The notes under the pieces: model-generated
The model's database searches: none
Told to the model about the DNA's origin: nothing
What the model saw: the letters and a program-made list of their open reading frames with translations, nothing else
Part shown: positions 4,891 through 8,979 of the stretch, one piece after another
How the letters are laid out: each line of letters starts with the position of its first letter
How positions within the stretch are numbered: position 1 is the stretch's first letter
Program-made: the position numbers and the translations under genes
DNA from: Flavobacterium psychrophilum
GTDB lineage: Bacteria > Bacteroidota > Bacteroidia > Flavobacteriales > Flavobacteriaceae
Assembly: GCA_945861915.1 (NCBI GenBank)
Contig: CAMAWK010000095.1
Span: 1 to 8,979, forward strand
DNA: 8,979 nt
Direction: 5' to 3'

Positions 4891-5622
4891 ATGCAAAAAC
4901 TACTTTCCTATCCACTATCAGTTATTTATTATTTGTGTTTTGGGCTGTGTTTGGTTCTTTTTCATCCCATTCAATGGATTTGTTTGAACGTTTTTGGCTA
5001 CCAAGTCCACAAAAAAAGTGTCGATTATTTGAATTTCTTACTCCTTCTATGCACCAATTTGGTGGGAACCACATACACATTCACAAACCGAGAATCGATA
5101 CCCAAAAATGTGCCGCTGATTTTTGTTTCCAATCATCAAAGCATGTATGATATTATTGCTATGATTTGGTATTTAAGAGATTTTCATGCTAAGTTTGTTA
5201 GTAAAGCAGAGTTAGGCAAAGGCATTCCGAGTGTTTCTTATAATTTACGACACGGTGGTTCTGTTCTCATTGACCGAAAAGACCCAAAACAAGCCATTCC
5301 GATCATCAAAGGACTTGGAGAATACATCGATAAAAATACTCGTTCGGCAGTTATTTTCCCAGAAGGAACACGCTCTAAGGACGGAAAACCCAAAGAATTT
5401 GCTCAAACAGGATTGAAAATATTGTGCAAAAATGCTCCATCGGCTTTTGTGGTTCCCATTACGATAAATAATTCATGGAAAATGGTAAAATTTGGATTTT
5501 TTCCCGTTGGTTTGGGAAATCATCTTACCTTTACAGTTCACAAACCAATTTCGGTAAATGAAACCTCTTTTGAAGAGTTATTTATCCAAACCGAAACTGC
5601 CATTATTCAAGCTATTAAATAA
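4891..5622 (+). CDS. plsC: 1-acyl-sn-glycerol-3-phosphate acyltransferase
   Basis: This 243-aa inner-membrane enzyme transfers an acyl chain to the sn-2 position of lysophosphatidate, making phosphatidate for phospholipid synthesis. The four acyltransferase motifs are present. Motif I is NHQSMYD (81-87), with catalytic His82 and Asp87. Motif II is GGSVLIDRKD (122-131). Motif III is FPEGTRS (156-162), which contacts the glycerol phosphate. Motif IV is VVPITI (187-192). Hydrophobic segments at about 8-36 and 47-60 would hold the N-terminus in the membrane. The length is normal for PlsC. The ATG at 4891 gives a full N-terminal membrane segment, and I see no better upstream start. It is followed 61 bp later by an acyl-ACP desaturase on the same strand, which fits a shared role in membrane-lipid composition. 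Confidence 0.94.
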   Translation: MQKLLSYPLSVIYYLCFGLCLVLFHPIQWICLNVFGYQVHKKSVDYLNFLLLLCTNLVGTTYTFTNRESIPKNVPLIFVSNHQSMYDIIAMIWYLRDFHAKFVSKAELGKGIPSVSYNLRHGGSVLIDRKDPKQAIPIIKGLGEYIDKNTRSAVIFPEGTRSKDGKPKEFAQTGLKILCKNAPSAFVVPITINNSWKMVKFGFFPVGLGNHLTFTVHKPISVNETSFEELFIQTETAIIQAIK

Positions 5623-5654
5623 AGTATAATAGATTTTGAATTTAGAAAACACTA

Positions 5655-5678
5655 AATCTAAAATCTCCAATCTAAAAT
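5655..5678. repeat. AATCTAAAAT direct repeat in the desaturase leader
   Basis: AATCTAAAAT occurs at 5655-5664 and 5669-5678, a 14-bp period, within an A/T low-complexity leader. It lies just before the chosen start of the desaturase. It marks this stretch as spacer rather than coding sequence, supporting the ATG at 5684 over the in-frame TTG at 5636. Confidence 0.6.
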
Positions 5679-5683
5679 TGAAA

Positions 5684-6670
5684 ATGTCTATAAAAAACAT
5701 TCGATTAGAAGTCATGCAATTGTTAGAGAAAAACGTCAGCGCTTATGTTGACCAATATCTAATTCCTGTTGAAACTATTTGGCAACCCTCCGATTTTTTG
5801 CCTAATTCAGAAAGCGATACTTTTCTAGAAGAAGTAAAAGAATTGAGAGAAATCTCCAAAGATTTACCGTATGATTTTTGGGTAGCTATGGTAGGAGATA
5901 TGATTACCGAAGAAGCCCTGCCAACCTACGAAAATTGGCTAATGGAAGTAGAAGGAGTCGATAACGAAGGAAGAAATGGCTGGTCACAATGGGTTCGACA
6001 ATGGACTGGAGAAGAAAATCGTCACGGCGATTTGTTGAATAAATACCTTTATTTATCGGGACGTGTAAATATGCGCGAAATCGAAATGACAACCCAACAT
6101 TTAATTAGTGATGGGTTTGATATTGGCACAGGAAGAGATCCATATAAAAACTTTATTTACACTAGTTTTCAAGAACTAGCTACTTATGTTTCGCACAATC
6201 GAGTGTCGCAATTGGCCAAAAGTTATGGCGATGCAAAATTGTCGAAAATGTGCAAAATGGTAGCCGGAGACGAAATGCGTCATCACTTGGCGTATAGTGA
6301 ATTTGTAAATCAGATTTTTAAAATAGATCCTAGCGAAATGATGTTGGCTTTTCAATACATGATGAAAGCCAAAATTGTGATGCCTGCCCATTTCTTGAGA
6401 GAATCTGGTCAAAAAATTAGTTCTGCTTTCGAACATTTTTCGGATTCAGCACAACGAATTGGGGTTTATACCGCCAACGATTATGTTGATATTATGCAAA
6501 AACTCATTGATAAATGGGAGATAGATAAAATTGGAAGCTTGACTGACGAAGCCGAAAAAGCCCGTGATTATTTGATGAAATTACCTGCGAGAATGGCACG
6601 AATTTCCGAAAGATTAGTTATTCCAGAAGAATCCTTTCAATTCAAATGGGTAGAACCTGCTAGATTGTAA
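5684..6670 (+). CDS. Soluble acyl-ACP desaturase (plant stearoyl-ACP desaturase family)
   Basis: This 328-aa cytosolic diiron enzyme introduces a cis double bond into acyl chains carried on acyl carrier protein, using O2 and reduced ferredoxin. It closely follows the castor-type desaturase fold: GDMITEEALPTYE (71-83), TGEENRHGDLLNKYLYLSGR (108-127), IYTSFQELATYVSH (158-171) and GDEMRHHLAYSEF (195-207). All six iron ligands can be placed by spacing: Glu76, Glu111, His114, Glu164, Glu197 and His200, with intervals identical to the plant enzyme over the last four. An in-frame TTG at 5636 would add 16 residues. I reject it because that stretch is the AATCTAAAAT repeat spacer and the ATG at 5684 gives the normal bacterial length. 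The gene follows plsC by 61 bp, and a strong terminator lies downstream. Regioselectivity cannot be read from sequence. Confidence 0.94.
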   Translation: MSIKNIRLEVMQLLEKNVSAYVDQYLIPVETIWQPSDFLPNSESDTFLEEVKELREISKDLPYDFWVAMVGDMITEEALPTYENWLMEVEGVDNEGRNGWSQWVRQWTGEENRHGDLLNKYLYLSGRVNMREIEMTTQHLISDGFDIGTGRDPYKNFIYTSFQELATYVSHNRVSQLAKSYGDAKLSKMCKMVAGDEMRHHLAYSEFVNQIFKIDPSEMMLAFQYMMKAKIVMPAHFLRESGQKISSAFEHFSDSAQRIGVYTANDYVDIMQKLIDKWEIDKIGSLTDEAEKARDYLMKLPARMARISERLVIPEESFQFKWVEPARL

Positions 6671-6687
6671 ATTTCAGATTTCAGAAT
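6671..6687. repeat. ATTTCAG-type repeat, copy after the desaturase stop
   Basis: ATTTCAGATTTCAGAAT begins immediately after the desaturase stop codon. An identical 17-bp copy lies at 7444-7460, immediately after the next gene. Each copy is itself a tandem ATTTCAG heptamer. Confidence 0.65.
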
Positions 6688-6731
6688 GCAGACTTTTGAT
6701 TTTTGAACTTGATTTTTTAAATTATTGAATT

Positions 6732-6771
6732 GCCAATTTTTGAATGTAAAATTTTAAAAATTGGCTTTTTT
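6732..6771 (+). terminator. Intrinsic terminator after the desaturase
   Basis: GCCAATTTTT (6732-6741) and AAAAATTGGC (6756-6765) form a perfect 10-bp stem around a 14-nt loop. Six T residues follow (6766-6771). It ends the plsC-desaturase transcript, so the HD-domain gene starting at 6789 probably has its own promoter or relies on readthrough. Confidence 0.8.
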
Positions 6772-6788
6772 ATAAACATTTTACATCT

Positions 6789-7442
6789 ATGATTACCCCC
6801 GATTTACTCCAAAAAACCATCCTTTTTGTAAAGCAAAAATTAGAAAATGCCGAAGGCGGTCACGACTGGTTTCATATAGAAAGAGTGTATAAAAATGCTT
6901 TGTTAATTTCAAAAAATGAAGTCTGCTATTCAACGGTTGTTCAACTCTCTGCTTTGTTGCACGATATTGCTGATAGTAAATTTCATAACGGCGATGAAAC
7001 TACTGGACCCAAAGTAGCACGTGATTTTCTTGAAAATGAAAAAGTTGACGAAGCCACAATTCAGCATGTAATTAATATCATTGAAAATATTTCCTTCAAG
7101 GGTGGCAATACCGAAAAAACATTTTCTTCCATAGAATTTGACATCGTTCAAGATGCTGACCGTTTGGATGCTATTGGTGCTATAGGCATTGCAAGAGCAT
7201 TTAATTACGGAGGTTTTAAAAACAGACCTATGTTCGACCCCGCAATAGCTCCAAATCTAAAAATGAGCAAGGAAGAATACAAAAAAAGCAATGCCCCGAC
7301 ACTCAATCATTTTTACGAAAAATTATTACTTCTAAAAGATAAAATGAATACCCAAACGGGAAAACAAATTGCCCAAAAACGACATCACTTTATGGAAAAA
7401 TTCCTTTCACAATTTTACGCTGAATGGGATGGTGAGAAGTAG
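6789..7442 (+). CDS. HD-domain phosphohydrolase, YedJ-like
   Basis: This 217-aa cytosolic protein belongs to the HD superfamily of metal-dependent phosphohydrolases. The visible pattern is GGHDWFHIERV (23-33), LLHDIADSKFHNG (56-68) and IVQDADRLDAIGAIGIARAF (119-138). The metal-binding set is His29, His58, Asp59 and Asp122, with the DADRLDAIGA motif typical of the E. coli YedJ subgroup. The whole protein is one domain with a helical C-terminal tail, and the length suits this subgroup. The physiological substrate of the family is poorly defined; nucleotides or other phosphate esters are the usual candidates. It does not have the RelA/SpoT or HD-GYP layout. The ATG at 6789 begins 7 residues before the first helix and 17 bp after the upstream terminator's T-run. 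It ends with TAG, followed almost at once by the ATTTCAG repeat. Confidence 0.9.
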   Translation: MITPDLLQKTILFVKQKLENAEGGHDWFHIERVYKNALLISKNEVCYSTVVQLSALLHDIADSKFHNGDETTGPKVARDFLENEKVDEATIQHVINIIENISFKGGNTEKTFSSIEFDIVQDADRLDAIGAIGIARAFNYGGFKNRPMFDPAIAPNLKMSKEEYKKSNAPTLNHFYEKLLLLKDKMNTQTGKQIAQKRHHFMEKFLSQFYAEWDGEK

Positions 7443-7443
7443 A

Positions 7444-7460
7444 ATTTCAGATTTCAGAAT
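7444..7460. repeat. ATTTCAG-type repeat, copy after the HD-domain gene
   Basis: This is identical over 17 bp to the copy at 6671-6687 and sits in the same place, just after a stop codon. The two copies are the same way round relative to their genes. Confidence 0.65.
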
Positions 7461-7517
7461 TTTCGGTGACAGTTGTATAAATTATCGTGAATTTTAAAAA
7501 TGAAGTTTTATTTTGTT

Positions 7518-7525
7518 TATTTTTG
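7518..7525 (+). promoter_or_regulatory. Possible -7 element for the GH35 gene
   Basis: TATTTTTG matches TAnnTTTG exactly, 75 bp upstream of the GH35 start codon. No TTG lies at the expected -33 distance, so the match is weak and in such AT-rich DNA could be chance. It overlaps the 7-1-7 palindrome at 7522-7536. Confidence 0.35.
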
Positions 7526-7536
7526 AGATTCTCAAA
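7522..7536. promoter_or_regulatory. 7-1-7 palindrome upstream of the GH35 gene
   Basis: TTTGAGA-T-TCTCAAA is a perfect inverted repeat. Outer arms ATTTTGTTT (about 7510-7518) and AAACAAAAT (about 7544-7552) are also complementary, giving a larger interrupted palindrome of about 43 bp. It could be an operator for a sugar-responsive regulator of the GH35 gene or the 3'-end hairpin of the HD-domain gene. There is no T-run on the plus strand, so a simple terminator is less likely. Confidence 0.4.
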
Positions 7537-7600
7537 TCCCAAAAAACAAAATTTAGGTTGTAAATTTAACTTTCCAACATTCATAAATTAACCCATAAAA

Positions 7601-8979
7601 ATGAAAAAATCCCTTCTATTTCTTGTTTTGACTATTAGTTTATTTGTCAATACAGGAATCGCACAACCACAAAAACAGACTTTCACAATAGGAAATAAAG
7701 AATTCTTGTTAAACGGAAAACCTTATATTATTAGAGCTGCGGAGTTGCATTATGCTCGTATTCCAAAACAATATTGGGAACAACGAATTCAGCTTTGCAA
7801 AGCGATGGGAATGAATACAATTTGCATTTATTTATTCTGGAATAGTCACGAACAAAAACAAGATCAATTTGATTTTTCTGGACAAAATAACATAGCTGAG
7901 TTTGTTCGATTAACCCAAAAAAACGGAATGTATTGTATTGTCCGACCAGGTCCTTATGCCTGTGCCGAATGGGATATGGGCGGTTTGCCCTGGTGGTTGC
8001 TAAAGAAAAAAGATTTAAAAGTGCGTGATATTTCGGATTCGTTTTTTATGGAACGAGCCAAAAAATTTATTGGCGAAGCAGGAAAACAACTAGCGCCATT
8101 ACAAATCCAAAACGGAGGAAATATTATTATGGTTCAGGTCGAAAACGAGTATGCAGCCTATGGGTCTGATGGAACTTATATGGCGGATATTCGCGATATT
8201 GTGAAATCGGCTTTCGATAAAGTGCAACTTTTTCGTTGCGATTGGTCGTCTAATTTTAACAAATATAAAGTAGACGGAGTAGCCACCACTTTGAATTTTG
8301 GTGCAGGAGCTAACATCGACAAAGAGTTCAAAAAATTTCAAGAAGTTTATCCTACAGCTCCTTTAATGTGTAGCGAATATTGGACGGGTTGGTTCGATCA
8401 TTGGGGAAAACCGCACGAAACACGTTCGGTTGACAGTTTTATTGGTAGTTTGAAAGAAATGATGGATCGCAAAATTTCATTCAGTCTGTATATGGCTCAC
8501 GGAGGTACTTCGTTTGGGCAATGGGGCGGTGCAAATGCAGCTCCATACTCGGCAATGGTGTCTTCCTATGATTATAATGCACCTATTGGCGAGCAAGGAA
8601 ACACAACCGAGAAGTTTTTCGCCATTCGTGATTTGTTGAAAAATTATTTACAGGAAGGCGAAACTTTAGCCGATATTCCAGCTGCAATGCCTGTTATTGA
8701 AATTCCGAGTTTTGAATTAAAAGAGAGTGCTTCTCTATTCGAAAATTTGCCTGTTTCGAATAAAACAGAAAACATTCAACCAATGGAAAGTTTTGACCAA
8801 GGTTGGGGACGCATTTTGTACAGAACAAAAATTGCAGCTTCTTCGACCAAACAAAAATTAGTTATAACCGAAGTACACGATTGGGCTACGGTTTTTATAA
8901 ATGGTACAATCATCGGTAAACTAGACCGTCGAAAAGGGGAAACAACACTTGAAATTCCTGTTCAAACTGAAAATGCACA
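7601..8979 (+). CDS. Secreted GH35 beta-galactosidase, N-terminal part (cut by window edge)
   Basis: The frame is open from the ATG at 7601 to the right edge, 459 codons with no stop. A signal peptide covers residues about 1-21 (LLFLVLTISLFVNTGIA, then QPQ), so the enzyme is exported to the periplasm or outer membrane. The GH35 TIM barrel spans about 28-350. Clear family motifs are RAAELHYARIP (45-55), NTICIYLFWNSHE (72-84), RPGPYACAEWDMGGLPWWLL (115-134), VQVENEYAAYG (178-188) and CSEYWTGWFDHWG (257-269). The acid/base is Glu183 and the nucleophile Glu259. A beta-sandwich accessory region begins after about residue 360. GH35 enzymes remove terminal beta-linked galactose from oligosaccharides and polysaccharides. 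In Bacteroidota such genes often sit in polysaccharide-utilisation loci, but no SusCD pair is visible here. Other exo-beta specificities, such as glucosaminidase, cannot be excluded. The leader is A-rich, with no Shine-Dalgarno. Confidence 0.94.
   Translation, partial: MKKSLLFLVLTISLFVNTGIAQPQKQTFTIGNKEFLLNGKPYIIRAAELHYARIPKQYWEQRIQLCKAMGMNTICIYLFWNSHEQKQDQFDFSGQNNIAEFVRLTQKNGMYCIVRPGPYACAEWDMGGLPWWLLKKKDLKVRDISDSFFMERAKKFIGEAGKQLAPLQIQNGGNIIMVQVENEYAAYGSDGTYMADIRDIVKSAFDKVQLFRCDWSSNFNKYKVDGVATTLNFGAGANIDKEFKKFQEVYPTAPLMCSEYWTGWFDHWGKPHETRSVDSFIGSLKEMMDRKISFSLYMAHGGTSFGQWGGANAAPYSAMVSSYDYNAPIGEQGNTTEKFFAIRDLLKNYLQEGETLADIPAAMPVIEIPSFELKESASLFENLPVSNKTENIQPMESFDQGWGRILYRTKIAASSTKQKLVITEVHDWATVFINGTIIGKLDRRKGETTLEIPVQTENA

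Noticed and set aside
4935..5416. Two plus-strand ORFs inside plsC in other frames
   Set aside because: The plsC frame holds all four acyltransferase motifs; these are alternative-frame shadows.
5904..6436. Two minus-strand ORFs opposite the desaturase
   Set aside because: They are antisense shadows of a gene with all six catalytic ligands intact.
6930..7151. Minus-strand 73-codon ORF
   Set aside because: It is antisense to the HD-domain gene and has no independent support.
8099..8341. Minus-strand 80-codon ORF
   Set aside because: It is antisense to the GH35 catalytic domain.
1..8979. CRISPR array, tRNA or rRNA genes, prophage or defence genes
   Set aside because: No regularly spaced repeats, cloverleaf-type sequences, rRNA blocks or recognisable phage or defence proteins were found on either strand.

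Overview
The window looks like chromosomal DNA of a member of the Bacteroidota, most likely a Flavobacteriaceae (Flavobacterium-like). The reasons are its low GC content, A-rich leaders without clear Shine-Dalgarno sequences, several upstream matches to the Bacteroidota -7 promoter element TAnnTTTG, a FecA-like TonB-dependent receptor, and a GH35 enzyme with a signal peptide. I infer this from sequence character and gene content; there is no rRNA in the window to confirm it.

Left part, 1-3827, all on the minus strand. The first 238 codons of a FecA-like TonB-dependent receptor run off the left edge. Its upstream region has a well-spaced promoter overlapped by a 23-bp palindrome that looks like an iron-regulator (Fur-type) operator. 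A strong intrinsic terminator separates this gene from a cluster transcribed in the order rnpA (RNase P protein), a DUF4349 lipoprotein, and ctpA (S41 processing protease). The lipoprotein stop codon directly abuts the ctpA start codon, so those two are probably co-translated.

Middle part, 3828-4890, has few genes. A 355-bp intergenic stretch next to rnpA can fold into nested stems and ends in a bidirectional terminator-like hairpin. Next comes a 128-aa ORFan on the minus strand, bracketed by 15-bp inverted repeats (14 of 15 identical). Beyond it is an open frame of 60 residues on the minus strand that reads like the C-terminus of a protein but has no proper start; it may be a gene remnant or a 43-aa small protein.

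Right part, 4891-8979, all on the plus strand. plsC (1-acylglycerol-3-phosphate acyltransferase) is followed by a soluble plant-type acyl-ACP desaturase with all six diiron ligands; together they suggest a membrane-lipid theme of phosphatidate synthesis plus acyl-chain unsaturation. A strong terminator follows. Then come a YedJ-like HD-domain phosphohydrolase and, after a palindromic control region, the first 459 codons of a secreted GH35 beta-galactosidase, cut by the right edge.

Most of the window is ordinary core gene content. I do not see a defence island, CRISPR array, complete mobile element or clearly new system. The points most worth a second look are the Fur-like operator, the structured intergenic region beside rnpA, the inverted-repeat-flanked ORFan, and the truncated-looking reading frame before plsC.
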